Shown: positions 51,801 through 57,255, counted from the first letter of the stretch. The stretch: 64,000 nucleotides of DNA from Temnopleurus reevesii (GCA_036244855.1 BQKZ01002207.1:1-64000); one strand, 5' to 3'. Translations and numbers: made by a program. The notes: generated by a model not told the origin, from the sequence alone.

Positions 51801-54133
51801 ATTTTAATACTTCACATGCATATTATACCCCTCCCTGTTTTGTGCAAATTGTTGTAAACATCCATCACATTTTACTTGGCTAGAGATGATTTTAAAAGTG
51901 CAATTGCAGAACTCTCAAGACCATGAAGAAAAAAATATGACAAGATGGTTTAACTATAAGATGTCTGCTAATGGAAAAAGAGTAGGATTAGTGAGGAATG
52001 AAGATTCGACAAGTAAAAATGACTACACAGAGGGTAAAAGCAAAAGTAGGATGTGAGAGATATATAGAGCAAGGAAAAAGATAAGAGAGTGAGATGATGA
52101 GGATGCTCAGGGAGAGGGAGAGGGAGAGAGAACTGACGAGAAGAACGGAAAGGTGAATGAATGGTAAATTGCTTCAAGCCTTGCACGCTCTTGCTTCCTC
52201 ATTGATTGAAAGCATCAACACAGCCCAGTGGTAGTAGGAGTCCACTGAATCTAAGAATGGGTTTCCCCCCCATGGCCTTGTATTATGCGTGCATGTGGGA
52301 CGAGATGAGATAGGTACAGGGTGTCCAAGTAAAAATGGTTTGTGGGTGAAGACTGAATTGAAGAATGGGTTTTCCCCCACGGCCTTGTATTATGTGTGCA
52401 TGTGGGATGAGATGTGATGGGTACAGGGTGTTCAAGTAAAGTGGTTTGTGGGAGTCAACTTAATTAAATGGGTCCCCCCCCCCCATGGACTTTTGGACTT
52501 GTATTGTGTGTGCATGTACATGTAGGATGAGATGAAATTTGTGTTTGCAGATTAGATGAGAGAGATACTAGATCTCCAAGTAAAATATGTGCATGTAGAT
52601 ACAGGGTGGCAAAATAGAAAGCAAAGACCAGTGGCTATGGGAGACAGTGAATTCATGAATTATGACATATAAGTGTATTGTATAGCGATGCATTTCTAGA
52701 CAACTGTTAAATGAAATTACTTTCAAAATGTGTCACAGATACCACCTGTAATACATACAGCTGTACAGAATAAATTTGAAGAATTTGCATTGAATAGTTG
52801 CACCTTGCAAAAATTGATGCACTGCTTTAATCATATTACCAGGTATTATTATTATTTTTGGTTGAACTGCTCATGTGGACATCCAGAGGTCCAAAGAATT
52901 TAATATCTTCAAAAATACAATATTTTATTGGTCACTTCTTTTTATTCTCAAAAATGATATTGCAACCTAATTTTTATGCAAGGTACAAAAAAAATCATTT
53001 AAACATGAATAATGCAACATAATGTGATATTTATGAAATACACAATTTCAGAATTTCTCTGCAATTATAATGCAGAAAGCAAACAAAATTTGCAGCACAT
53101 ACATTATCTCATTCCTACGCACTTTTGCATGAATATTCTAAGTGCAGCATCTTCTGCACCGGTAGACATAATCAGATAATATGAGATGTGATGGACAGAC
53201 ACACGCTCACACCAATCCATAGGAAATGTCAACAGTGAAAGTGGCTAGAAATTGGACTGTATGAATGGACGGCAATCCCCCGTGGGCTGTATTCAGGCTT
53301 GAGATTGCTCATTGTCACGGACTTTGTATAGAGTGTTTCAGAATATGAGATCATCACGACTTGGCCATGATTTTTTTAATGATTTTGATGGATTTGAAAA
53401 GACAAAGCTTTGTGGTATAATGAATAATATTACTTGATATTTATAGAGCACATAATTATTACCCTGGCTTTAGTCATCACCATCCTGGCACCAAGGCATT
53501 TTATGGAAGAGATATTCCTTCCATGTACCCATTCGGATCACCTGAGTTGAGTGCAGCACAATATGGATGAATTTCCTGCTGAAGGAAAGTAACAATGGTT
53601 AAAACTCAAACCACTTGTTGAAAGGCAACAGTGATGTCCGCTACACCATGACGCTTCTACAGAGTAGTAATTGTTTAAGTGAGAAACTACTGACTTGAAT
53701 GCTAACCATTGTGGCATTAGTCTTTTGCTAGGCATTTGATATGCACATCTCATGTGTGTGTTGTCTGTGCTTCCAACAAAACATTCACGAAATAATGATG
53801 TTGATCGGTTCATGACGATCAACCACAGCTTGTGATTGATCATGACATTCTAGCAACAACCTCTTAGAAGAATAATCAATCAGAAAGAATGTGAAAGACA
53901 TTTCTCTATTTTCTTTCCTTTTCCTACAGATCAACCAGACGAGAACCCATGAATTTGATTGTTGCATGGTGGTGCCCTTGATAGCAGACTCTGGTAACAA
54001 GCTGGAACTGGTCCTCAGTCGGAATCCATTGTCTAAGCAGCAGAGTGGAGAGAGAGGAGAGGATGGGTCGTGGTCTGGGGTCGACAATAGTCAGTTTGTT
54101 CAGATGCAACCCGCTGCTGCTGCACAATTCTAA
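9014..54133 (+). CDS. GRIP1: GRIP-family seven-PDZ scaffold protein, whole gene (18 exons, first one tentative)
   Basis: Joined exons: 9014-9095 (tentative), 20162-20236, 21872-21943, 27223-27432, 28077-28239, 28949-29097, 35327-35474, 36052-36239, 37077-37232, 37763-37949, 39372-39511, 40225-40302, 41347-41416, 42524-42669, 43305-43449, 44448-44601, 47016-47960, 53930-54133. All junctions are GT-AG and phases agree throughout, giving 1103 codons plus stop; mammalian GRIP1 is of similar length. Approximate PDZ positions: PDZ1 58-143, PDZ2 157-248, PDZ3 258-345, PDZ4 432-523, PDZ5 533-618, PDZ6 632-715, PDZ7 981-1073. Known for the family: a cytoplasmic scaffold; in mammals PDZ4-5 bind AMPA-receptor tails, PDZ6 binds ephrin/Eph and liprin partners, and the region before PDZ7 binds kinesin-1. 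No catalytic activity is expected. Oddities: an in-frame TAA at 37118-37120 and many partial exon copies around PDZ4-6. Whether it equals GRIP1 or GRIP2 is probably meaningless, because invertebrates usually have one gene. Confidence 0.93.
9511..9532. repeat. TA microsatellite
   Basis: Eleven TA units. Confidence 0.9.
10950..10998 (+). repeat. Two tandem 25-bp units
   Basis: CAAGAGAGTGCAATACCC is followed by AAGTTG, then CAAGAGAGTGCAATATTC and AAGTTG. Confidence 0.7.
13697..13716 (+). repeat. GAA microsatellite
   Basis: Short run of AGA/GAA triplets. Confidence 0.8.
14197..14353. mobile_element. Foldback (MITE-like) element
   Basis: The outer arms TAATATTGGATGGC and GCCATCCAATATAA and the inner arms GGGAATATTGCACGAG and its near complement (ending CTAACGAGTGCAATATTCCC) form one long imperfect hairpin of about 157 bp. 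Confidence 0.65.
14407..14440. repeat. Perfect 14-bp-arm hairpin
   Basis: AAGCCGTACAATAT, a 6-base loop GGCTTA, then ATATTGTACGGCTT. It lies about 50 bases after the foldback at 14197-14353 and may be part of the same family. Confidence 0.7.
15228..15467. mobile_element. MITE-like element, copy 1
   Basis: 240 bp with terminal inverted repeats GGGTGACTTCAAGTACGGTG and its complement. ATT is present directly outside both ends, a possible 3-bp target duplication. The interior is rich in GGTGTT/AACACC units. A second copy lies at 41448-41686. No transposase is encoded. Confidence 0.85.
16636..16702 (+). mobile_element. SINE 3' end fragment with ATT tail
   Basis: CATGCCTTGAGTGGATTTGG, then CGCCTTATAAGACACATACGT, then a run of ATT units. 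It is a short relative of the 20340 fragment. Confidence 0.45.
17040..17360. other. CpG-rich patch in intron 1
   Basis: CpG dinucleotides are much denser here than in the flanking A+T-rich sequence (for example ACCGGTATACGACGACATG, CACGCCGACCGTGGACCG and CTACGAGCGCTCAATTCC). No convincing open frame with a correct donor was found. It could be an alternative promoter or enhancer, an unrecognised exon, or old inserted DNA. Confidence 0.4.
19088..19147 (+). repeat. Two tandem 31-bp units
   Basis: AATGTGATCTGATCTTCATA with CATTCTC is repeated at once as AATGTGATCTGATCATCATA with CATTCTT. Confidence 0.8.
20162..20236 (+). CDS. GRIP1: GRIP exon 2: linker before PDZ1
   Basis: A pyrimidine-rich acceptor (TTTTTTTTCTGTTTCAG) precedes it and GTATAT follows. 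The only open frame reads [20 protein letters not shown] and then STIP, joining the next exon to form the IPEE motif that stands just before PDZ1 in vertebrate GRIP1 and GRIP2. It starts with two bases of a split codon and ends with one. It is hydrophilic and probably disordered. Identification rests on the IPEE junction and on phase agreement. Confidence 0.85.
20340..20466 (+). mobile_element. SINE 3' end with ATT-repeat tail
   Basis: AAAGCGCCTTGAGCACTCAG, then GTGCGCTATATAAATTGCAT, then about eleven ATT units (20433-20466). The CGCTATATAAAT plus ATT tail is shared with the other SINE ends in this window. The 5' tRNA part is not seen. It lies about 100 bases after GRIP exon 2. Confidence 0.55.
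21240..21868 (+). repeat. Pyrimidine tract of about 600 bp next to the exon 3 acceptor
   Basis: Almost pure C and T, made of degenerate units such as CCATTCTTTACTCCCTTC and CTCTCCATC that recur irregularly. Open frames in it encode only low-complexity Ser/Leu/Phe/Pro and are not genes. It merges into the acceptor at 21871. Confidence 0.9.
21872..21943 (+). CDS. GRIP1: GRIP exon 3: start of PDZ1 with its carboxylate-binding loop
   Basis: Reads [20 protein letters not shown] and then [13 protein letters not shown] is the PDZ1 ligand-carboxylate loop and strand B, matching the vertebrate GRIP arrangement (VVEL, then GLTVSGG). Flanked by TTTTACAG and GTAATT. The acceptor directly follows a pyrimidine-rich tract of about 600 bases, far longer than splicing needs. 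Phase 1 at both ends. Confidence 0.93.
22044..22318 (+). mobile_element. tRNA-derived SINE
   Basis: The start GTGGCGTGGTGTAGTGGTTC carries an A-box-like GTGTAGTGG, and about 40 bases later lies a B-box-like GGTCCAAATTC. The body follows, with an end GCTCTATATGAATGTTG and then TTATTATTA. The layout is that of a tRNA-derived SINE with a TTA-rich tail, complete apart from point decay. Confidence 0.65.
23098..23275. mobile_element. Foldback element in intron 3
   Basis: GAATGACTGGTATAAG and TTTTTGCGC on the left pair with GCGCAAGAACCTATACCAGTC on the right; further out, AATCAAGATAGGAAAG pairs with CTTTCTTATCTTGGT. A second outer pair (GTCAGTTTTTAATGTCCT at about 22965 against its near complement at about 23266) suggests nesting. 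Confidence 0.6.
23962..24175. mobile_element. MITE-like repeat, also present at 37276
   Basis: Imperfect inverted ends (AAGGGACTGAATTTAAGAAT and CTTAAAATGTATTCCCTG). An interior segment CTCAAGGAGAGTTTTAGGGA recurs as CCAAGGAGAATTTTAAGGGA in the fragment at 37276-37366. Confidence 0.5.
25097..25168 (+). mobile_element. SINE 3' end fragment
   Basis: AAGGCCTTTACATGGTGCAG, then AAAAAGCACTATATAAATTC and AAGTATTATTATG: the same body-to-tail order as the other SINE ends, without a 5' half. Confidence 0.45.
27223..27432 (+). CDS. GRIP1: GRIP exon 4: main part of PDZ1
   Basis: Reads [17 protein letters not shown], then a GDFITAVN segment and [20 protein letters not shown], ending in the IEYELPGY linker. 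The order [32 protein letters not shown] follows PDZ1 of vertebrate GRIP closely. It carries the rest of strand B through helix B and the last strand, so PDZ1 is complete. Acceptor TCTCCCTCTCCAG, donor GTAACT. Confidence 0.97.
28077..28239 (+). CDS. GRIP1: GRIP exon 5: first half of PDZ2
   Basis: Begins [20 protein letters not shown] and continues to the binding loop SYGFTIRGG, then SRPL-like [17 protein letters not shown]. Vertebrate GRIP has the same FGFVIRGGA, SRPVV, VRPGGPADR order. Acceptor TTTTTGTGCAG, donor AG then GTAAAA. It ends in phase 2 inside the Arg codon, which is the shared intron position of PDZ2 to PDZ6. Confidence 0.96.
28949..29097 (+). CDS. GRIP1: GRIP exon 6: second half of PDZ2
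   Basis: Reads [20 protein letters not shown], then [20 protein letters not shown] and [18 protein letters not shown] and the EYDVS end match the second half of PDZ2 in vertebrate GRIP. Acceptor CCCATACAG, donor GTAAGT. A tRNA-like SINE fragment may begin just after the donor. Confidence 0.96.
29103..29165 (+). mobile_element. Possible tRNA-like (SINE) promoter fragment
   Basis: An A-box-like TAGCTCAGGTTC and, about 40 bases later, GGGTTCAATACCC, a good B-box/T-arm. It does not fold into a full cloverleaf by eye. It begins within a few bases of the exon 6 donor. Confidence 0.3.
29166..35326 (+). other. Intron between PDZ2 and PDZ3
   Basis: About 6 kb, A+T-rich. Only the retroposon 3' end at 32380-32567 was recognised; the rest shows no coding signal. 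Confidence 0.6.
32380..32567 (+). mobile_element. Retroposon 3' end with palindrome and AAACC tail
   Basis: Contains a perfect 28-bp palindrome (32394-32421, centred on TGATATATCA), then GAATGGAGTGCTCCTT, an A+T-rich stretch, and TATGACGGTAAATAAAACC followed by further AACCA units. This resembles the 3' UTR of a LINE-like element ending in a short tandem repeat. The 5' limit is unclear. Confidence 0.45.
35327..35474 (+). CDS. GRIP1: GRIP exon 7: first half of PDZ3
   Basis: Reads [20 protein letters not shown], then [20 protein letters not shown] and [24 protein letters not shown] and the KPASIADR end correspond to PDZ3 of vertebrate GRIP (GPLLVEVAKTPGASLG, ASIADR). Acceptor TTCAAACAG, donor GTAAGC, ending in phase 2 at the shared position. 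The upstream intron is over 6 kb. Confidence 0.97.
36052..36239 (+). CDS. GRIP1: GRIP exon 8: second half of PDZ3 plus linker
   Basis: Reads [20 protein letters not shown], then [20 protein letters not shown] and [11 protein letters not shown], ending RDMQKMA. CGALH.GD.IL.ID, then AEA..LLA....QVKLEILP matches vertebrate PDZ3 and its exit. Acceptor TTGTTGATCAG, donor GCAG then GTAATG. A long GAT-repeat tract begins about 100 bases into the following intron. Confidence 0.97.
36345..36935 (+). repeat. GAT (ATG) trinucleotide microsatellite tract
   Basis: Two long GAT-repeat blocks (about 36345-36490 and 36640-36935) are separated by about 150 bases of non-repetitive sequence. All frames give homopolymers (poly-Asp, poly-Met, or Ile/Ser on the other strand), so the long open frames here are artefacts. 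It lies between exons 8 and 9. Confidence 0.92.
37077..37232 (+). CDS. GRIP1: GRIP exon 9: PDZ3-PDZ4 linker, contains an in-frame TAA
   Basis: A strong acceptor (CCCTGTTTCCGTTGCAG) and donor (GTAAGT) bound a 156-nt, phase 1-1 exon. The frame required by both neighbours reads [14 protein letters not shown], stops at TAA 37118-37120 (codon 377), then continues open as [17 protein letters not shown] and [17 protein letters not shown]. The latter resembles the basic stretch before PDZ4 in vertebrate GRIP1 (RRRLKKKDFKSSLS). The stop may be a base error, a null allele or a real poison codon. Because the length is a multiple of three, skipping this exon keeps the frame. In-frame AG sites downstream of the stop (for example after 37147) look weak as acceptors. 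Confidence 0.8.
37276..37366. mobile_element. Fragment of the 23962-type repeat
   Basis: GGGATTGAACTTAAAAATGT, then GGAGC...CTCCTAGAGACTCCCAAGG and GGGAGCTATATTGGGTC align with the left half of the element at 23962. It lies 44 bases after the exon 9 donor. Confidence 0.45.
37763..37949 (+). CDS. GRIP1: GRIP exon 10: first half of PDZ4
   Basis: Reads [20 protein letters not shown], then [19 protein letters not shown] and [18 protein letters not shown], ending SGKAE. The binding loop is DYGIQLQ; vertebrate PDZ4 has GFGIQLQGSVFATETL at this point. Acceptor TTCTCCTCCTAG, donor GAA then GTAAGT, phase 2. The part from 37852 onward, with the start of its intron, is the founder unit of the array that follows. 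Confidence 0.96.
38002..39006 (+). repeat. Tandem array of seven partial copies of PDZ4 exon 10 with its intron start
   Basis: Units start at 38002, 38146, 38296, 38440, 38586, 38737 and 38881; the founder is at 37852 inside exon 10. Each has 92 or 98 bases matching exon 10 from the DYGIQLQ loop to the KAE end, then a splice donor (GT at 38094, 38244, 38388, 38538, 38684, 38829, 38979) and about 50 bases of intron. Period 144-151 bp. The coding frame is open in units 38002, 38296, 38440, 38737 and 38881; TAG stops occur at 38158-38160 and 38604-38606. Unit 38296 has a weaker donor (GTTAGT). Units 38002 and 38737 share variants (ALISFIEP in place of AVIGFIEP, and GCGGAG), indicating duplication of blocks of several units. 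Confidence 0.95.
39211..39300 (+). pseudogene. Truncated upstream copy of PDZ4 exon 11
   Basis: Preceded by a good acceptor (TATATGTTTCAG). It repeats exon 11 almost exactly ([30 protein letters not shown]) for about 90 bases, then similarity stops before the REXA..VTLE segment. There is no donor at the equivalent place, and the frame runs into the true exon's acceptor and stops at TGA. The real exon 11 starts 161 bases downstream. Confidence 0.85.
39372..39511 (+). CDS. GRIP1: GRIP exon 11: second half of PDZ4
   Basis: Reads [20 protein letters not shown], then [20 protein letters not shown] and IEFDIA. It matches the vertebrate PDZ4 end ([31 protein letters not shown]). Acceptor TATATTTTCAG, donor GTAAGA. 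It is preferred over the near-identical copy at 39211 because only this one is complete, reaches the EIEFD end and has a donor in the right phase. Confidence 0.96.
39584..39898. mobile_element. Possible piggyBac-type MITE
   Basis: TTAA stands at both ends (39580-39583 and 39899-39902), with short imperfect inverted termini CCCATTCAGGGC and CCTGAAAGGA. TTAA target sites are typical of piggyBac-type elements. The inverted repeat is short and imperfect. Confidence 0.35.
40225..40302 (+). CDS. GRIP1: GRIP exon 12: start of PDZ5
   Basis: Reads [20 protein letters not shown], then LGITLT. Vertebrate GRIP has AESVIPSSGTFHVKLPKK and then LGITIS at this junction, a very characteristic match. LGITLT is the PDZ5 ligand loop. 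Acceptor GCTCTTACAG, donor GTAAGT. Confidence 0.96.
40343..40697 (-). mobile_element. 5'-truncated non-LTR retrotransposon (reverse transcriptase C-terminus)
   Basis: The minus strand encodes [20 protein letters not shown], then [40 protein letters not shown] and [20 protein letters not shown], ending [16 protein letters not shown]. The order LYG.LP, R...AGHC.RHPEL, LW.P.HG.R.RGR..KTYVDTL is the C-terminal tail of LINE-type ORF2 proteins. A 14-bp direct repeat TTGTAAGGGGTGTT flanks it (40329-40342 and 40698-40711), and the minus-strand 3' end is a GGTA-repeat tail. It sits in the intron between exons 12 and 13. Confidence 0.85.
41347..41416 (+). CDS. GRIP1: GRIP exon 13: middle of PDZ5
   Basis: Reads [20 protein letters not shown] and then VSNR. 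It aligns with the vertebrate PDZ5 segment ending PLVISDIKKGSVAHR. Acceptor CACCTTGTCAG, donor AG then GTTAGA (a weaker donor), phase 2. A 239-bp terminal-inverted-repeat element sits 31 bases after the exon. Confidence 0.94.
41448..41686. mobile_element. MITE-like element, copy 2
   Basis: 239 bp with the same termini, ATT flanks and interior as the element at 15228. It lies 31 bases downstream of GRIP exon 13. The right inverted repeat has one or two changes (GATGACCGTACTTGAAG). Confidence 0.85.
41705..42060 (-). mobile_element. Probable LINE 3' end, antisense
   Basis: Read on the minus strand, the segment ends AATGAAATAAATTGAATTG followed by further TTGAA-type repeats, the usual form of a LINE 3' tail. 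Upstream is a non-coding stretch containing GGTGGCAGCAGCTAATAAG. The 5' limit is uncertain. Confidence 0.4.
42337..42460 (+). pseudogene. Decayed upstream copy of PDZ5 exon 14
   Basis: An acceptor-like TTATTATAG is followed by [40 protein letters not shown] and TGA (42458-42460). Against the real exon 14 at 42524 it has GY for GD and AKND for AIDD, losing key PDZ loop residues, and it has no donor. The preceding intron bases are also copied, giving a unit of about 187 bp. Confidence 0.85.
42524..42669 (+). CDS. GRIP1: GRIP exon 14: second half of PDZ5
   Basis: Reads [20 protein letters not shown], then [20 protein letters not shown] and VKKNEAYS. It matches vertebrate TGTLE.GDKLLAIDNIRLDN, then the segment ending LVKLKIRKDE. 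Acceptor CCCAAATCTTGTAG, donor CAG then GTGAGA. A decayed copy lies 187 bases upstream; this copy keeps the GD and AID motifs and a donor, so it is taken as the functional one. Confidence 0.96.
42705..42905. mobile_element. Foldback (MITE-like) element after exon 14
   Basis: The left arm contains CCCAGTCACATATAA and GATTCAACACAATTCTT; the right arm contains AAGAATTGTGTTGAAT and TTTGTGACTGGGG in inverted order. Total length is about 200 bp. Confidence 0.6.
43305..43449 (+). CDS. GRIP1: GRIP exon 15: first half of PDZ6
   Basis: Reads [20 protein letters not shown], then [20 protein letters not shown] and LTENGLAER. The run from [17 protein letters not shown] is the signature of PDZ6 in vertebrate GRIP1 and GRIP2, essentially identical. 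Acceptor TTTTTACCCTCAG, donor AG then GTAAAT, phase 2. Three decayed partial copies follow within 600 bases. Confidence 0.98.
43476..43562 (+). pseudogene. Decayed copy I of PDZ6 exon 15
   Basis: It shares the LVRHG start (CTTGTTAGGCATGG) and the end (AATGGTCTTGCTTAAAG) with exon 15, but the middle is strongly diverged and the GLGIT loop is lost. It lies directly after the real exon's donor. Confidence 0.55.
43583..43686 (+). pseudogene. Decayed copy II of PDZ6 exon 15
   Basis: Reads [20 protein letters not shown], then [12 protein letters not shown] and a stop. It is recognisably exon 15 without its first third, with GGPLG changed to CGLLG and one Glu missing. The donor is degraded (ATGTAAAT). 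The bases after it (TCTCAGAAGAATTATC) also match the intron after the true exon, so exon and intron were copied together. Confidence 0.8.
43704..43846. repeat. 143-bp near-perfect palindrome built from a tRNA-Ala-like 3' half
   Basis: Arms 43704-43771 and 43779-43846 are inverted copies differing at only a few positions, with a 7-base loop. Each arm contains an acceptor-stem-like CTCCATCGGG and a T-arm; the minus strand has a perfect B box (GGTTCGAATCC). On the + strand CTGGTCTAGCAAACCAG has the form of an anticodon arm with AGC (alanine). There is no D-arm or A box, because the 5' half is replaced by the inverted 3' half, so it is not a normal tRNA gene. Confidence 0.85.
43904..44009 (+). 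pseudogene. Decayed copy III of PDZ6 exon 15
   Basis: Reads [20 protein letters not shown], then [12 protein letters not shown]. It is more diverged than copy II and lies beyond the tRNA-like palindrome, which appears to have been inserted between copies II and III. Confidence 0.7.
44448..44601 (+). CDS. GRIP1: GRIP exon 16: second half of PDZ6
   Basis: Reads [20 protein letters not shown], then [20 protein letters not shown] and [11 protein letters not shown]. It matches vertebrate RTGAIH.GDRILAIN..SLKG.PLSEAIHLLQ.AGETVTLKIKK. Acceptor TTTGTTTATTTTAG, donor CAG then GTAAAG, phase 0. Confidence 0.98.
44862..45012. other. CpG-rich segment ending at an N
   Basis: GCGCGGGAGAGTGTCGGCC, GGCGGTGCGATCGG and GGTTCGCGTTC stand out in composition against the intron around them. 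It stops at the N at 45013, where the duplicated block starts. Not recognised. Confidence 0.45.
45014..45239 (+). repeat. 226-bp block duplicated at 58444-58669
   Basis: Identical to 58444-58669 except for about two bases. It starts immediately after a single N at 45013; the other copy ends immediately before a single N at 58670. Contains AATGTGTTCTGTTGTATCTT near its start. Confidence 0.9.
45275..45560 (+). repeat. TG- and GA-rich simple sequence
   Basis: A short TG run (about 45280-45302), then purine-rich GA sequence with GAGAGAGAGAGAG and a G run. The minus-strand open frames, rich in Ser/His/Thr, reflect this composition. Confidence 0.8.
45600..47015 (+). other. Intron 16 remainder
   Basis: A+T-rich, with a poly-C run at 46161 and a single N at 46695. 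Nothing else was recognised. Confidence 0.6.
46161..46178. repeat. Poly-C run
   Basis: About eighteen consecutive C bases; the length is probably unreliable in the assembly. Confidence 0.85.
47016..47960 (+). CDS. GRIP1: GRIP exon 17: large linker exon and first half of PDZ7
   Basis: 945 nt, phase 0 at both ends. The first two thirds (residues 722 to about 979) are rich in Ser, His, Arg and Asn and probably disordered. They include a [12 protein letters not shown] stretch like vertebrate DSWDGSAIDTSYG, and a short helix-like segment [17 protein letters not shown] resembling vertebrate ILRELEATIMSG. The end reads [20 protein letters not shown], then [20 protein letters not shown] and KPFDRILQ, the start of PDZ7 (vertebrate [20 protein letters not shown]). 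In mammals the region between PDZ6 and PDZ7 binds kinesin heavy chain. Acceptor TTTTTCCACTCCAG, donor GTGAGT. Higher G+C than its flanks. Confidence 0.98.
47961..52237 (+). other. Intron 17, first part
   Basis: No exon found. A short GAT repeat lies at about 49460-49490. A stretch around 49057-49115 (GAGCAGTGGCTCCCATCAT, then CTGGGTCGTGATTGG) is faintly like the end of a hAT-type repeat, but not enough to call. Confidence 0.55.
52238..52560 (+). repeat. Minisatellite, about three units of 103-108 bp
   Basis: AATGGG, then a C run, then CATGGCCTTGTATTATG and GTGCATGTGGGA, starting at 52256, 52364 and 52467. The third unit has a short insertion (GACTTTTGGACTTG). The open frame on the minus strand is a translation of the repeat, not a gene. 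Confidence 0.8.
53930..54133 (+). CDS. GRIP1: GRIP exon 18: second half of PDZ7, C-terminus and stop
   Basis: Reads [20 protein letters not shown], then [20 protein letters not shown] and an acidic/Ser tail ending [10 protein letters not shown], with stop TAA at 54131-54133. Vertebrate PDZ7 ends [32 protein letters not shown], the same order. Acceptor TTTCCTTTTCCTACAG. The upstream intron is almost 6 kb. Confidence 0.97.
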   Translation: MNQTRTHEFDCCMVVPLIADSGNKLELVLSRNPLSKQQSGERGEDGSWSGVDNSQFVQMQPAAAAQF

Positions 54134-54775
54134 GTTGAAACAGGTTAAACATATTCTTGTCACATTCTAGCATACATACATGTATGTAGGGGCAGATGTA
54201 ACTCATTGCTGCTCCACAAGTCTAAAAACAAGTAGACTTTACTTTTATTTATTTATTTTTTATTTATTTTTTTACAAAATACAATAGGCTCAAACTGATC
54301 AATAATATTCCCTGGAATCCGACTTAATGGTTGTTTTATAAACAGACCTACCAACATGGAACCGTAGGTTTGCTTGCTATTGTTCAAAGACAATAGCTTC
54401 CCTCCCAGAGCTTTGGTAGATAGAAATCAATCTGGCTCTATTTCTTCTTAGATGAATGCCAAATAGCACTTGTCATGAAGTGAATGACTTCATGATAAAG
54501 TCAATATTATTCATCTTTGCTCCAAGATAAACTCTGTATATATTCACCTGTAGACAGCCACTTCACAATAGTCAGAATATAAATTCCATACATCTCGGAC
54601 AAACAATGTAGCTTGTCTGACCTAGCAACAAGCATTCATTCCGTCTATTGATATGTAATCATATGCTGGCAGGTGAACTGATATTTGAAAATTGAATATT
54701 TAACAAAGACGTTTCCTTAAAATTTGAGTGCATTATCAGAACCATTTATCAATTTAAAGCAGTGCCTCAGCGTAT

Positions 54776-54781
54776 AATAAA
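54776..54781 (+). promoter_or_regulatory. Possible polyadenylation signal of GRIP
   Basis: First AATAAA hexamer after the stop codon, about 640 bases downstream. Others lie at 54883-54888 and 55781-55786. In A+T-rich DNA such hexamers arise often by chance, so the true 3' end cannot be chosen from sequence alone. Confidence 0.35.
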
Positions 54782-57059
54782 AAAGAAAGTACCTGTATTC
54801 CTTGGTGAGAGAAAAGGAGAGAGATGAGAGTGGTTGGCAATGATGAAATGTGCTTTTACCGTAGTCCAAGATGTAAAAGTTTAATAAACTAGGCGACAGG
54901 TTGCGAATAATGGATTTGGCAAAATATAACTCTCAAACTTTTTGGTAAAAGACTGACACATATTTAGTGCTAGGAATCATCAACTTTTGCTACAAGTGCC
55001 AAGGTATATGACCCCATCACATTTGATAGGGAGATTGGGTATTGATATGACAATGGCCTACTACAAAAGGCTTGACGTACAGACATGAATTGACAAAACG
55101 TAGCATTGATTAATAAATTTAATTAAAAACCAATTTATAAATTAAAACACATCGAATGTAACTTCTTATCTCATATTGCCAATGTTTTCATGAGAAATTC
55201 TAATGTATATCAAGAGATGTGATAATAATTTGCTGAGATATTGTAGACAACAAATTGAGGCTAATCATTTTCTTACTAATGTTCCCATTTTATATTTGAA
55301 AATTCAACTCTGAAAATTTAGAATTTCCTATTCATGTACAGTGTATAAATGTAACATATTGTATGGCATTATATAGGAAGTAAATGAATGTATAAAAGGG
55401 TTCTATCTCCATATTGTATACAAAAGTAGGATTGGTTTTATGTATGTGCATCTTGCCACTTACGATCTCATTTCTAAATGTTTATTTCTTGTTATGATAT
55501 CGATCACAGATTTACAGCTAATTATCACTTTTAAGGTGAACCAAGGCAGGAACTCAATTTTTGTGCATTATCTTCAAATTCATTATGTGTATATATTTAT
55601 TTATGATTTACTGTACAGTCTGAATTGTTTTACAATCCATGAAATCTAAAATTCATGCATGGATCATGTTAGGGAAATTAAAAATAACTTCTTTTTTTCG
55701 TACTGAATGATATAAAGAGAATAGCCATGGTCATCTTCTAAGTTATGATTTTGATAAATATTATAGCGTGTATTCTTCTCAATAAAAATTTATATTTTGG
55801 TAGATTTATTGTCTTGCATTTCTGAACAAATAATTTATTTATTTCTTTATGGCTGAATTATACCTTACCCTTAAGTTGAATTTCCGATCCTTAATAGATC
55901 CCCTTTAGTAGTTCTCAGTATTAATTAAACACATTTCTGACATTAGTTTAATGCATGAATTTATTAGAACATTTGAAACAACAAACTGGTGCTACCTTTA
56001 TTATATGTAGATATAGAATTATGGAAATCCTATATTCACCCTATATAAACTTCTATTACTTTCCTCTATATCATCAAACTGTCGTATTATACTTGTTTCA
56101 CTTCATCACACAAATAGAATTAGACCTTAAAGATTTTTTTTTCGCTTTCATCTCTCGGATAGCCCAATTCAATTCACTCTTACTATTTGATTAATGATTT
56201 ATGAGAAGTACGGCAGTAGATGAAAATTTATGTACAAAATCATGTCTTCCTTATGATCAAAGTAAATAATATGTAGATTGCATTTTCAATTCTAAACTAT
56301 TAACGCATTATTGAATGAATTGTATGCCCAAAAAATAGTGAAACTACTGAAATTTTCTAATATTTAATATGTAAAGTAAGAATTTTGTCATTCTGATTTT
56401 CCAGAATATTCATTGTCTTGATTTGTACTCTATAAATATGTTTAAAAAACATTGATGTTTTGACTGATCCAGAATAGGATTGAAAGTCTCACAGATGATT
56501 TTCAAATTGCTCTTACAGTTGTATAGCAATTTCTCTTCAAAAGCATTATCAAACACAACATTTTTTTTTATTGCTATACAGATAACCACCAATCATTGAA
56601 AGTCCATTCGAAGCAAGAGGCTAGATATTCCTTTTATTGCTTCTGTTAAATGTAAACCAAAGAATTTTTTGAGGACTTATTTTACAAAATTGAATGTAGC
56701 TTTGTCTATCTTGTTTTTCTCTTTGTTTATTTGTCTCTTGACAGTATTCTGTTTTATGCAATGTTTTGTTGAACTCAGAGACTCTACTAAATTATTACTG
56801 TACATGATAATACTATGTCTTTCAGAGGGTTGGGGTATGTATGATTAATTGGCTTTCCCAGTTGAGGAGCCATCAACTCTTTGATATGAAATCATGGAAA
56901 GGGATGTAGGAGAAAAAGGAAATTGGCTTAACAAATTCTTTATCTATATGCATACAAATCATTGTATAATTGTTATTGCATATAGTCCTTCAATTCTAGA
57001 TGCATGTGTCACATTTTTTACCTATTATTCTTTAAACTTTTACTTTAGAGTTTTGAGGT

Positions 57060-57255
57060 CATGAAATTAGTGATTTGAGGCATGAAGTTTGTGACCTTGG
57101 ATGCAAAGTTTGTGAACCAGGGTAAAAAGTTTGAGTCCAGTGGTCGTGAACTTTATGTCCCAAACCACAAACTTTGCGTCCTAGGTCACAAACGTCGCAT
57201 CTCAAATTGCAGATTTCCTGACCCGGCCCGCAACATAAAGGTTCATGATCAATCA
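57060..57255. mobile_element. Foldback element with AAGTTTGTGA units
   Basis: The left arm (ATTAGTGATTTGAGGCATGA, AGTTTGTGACCTTGGATGCA) pairs with the right arm (TGCGTCCTAGGTCACAAAC, ATCAATCACTAAT). AAGTTTGTGA-like units recur within it. Confidence 0.6.
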
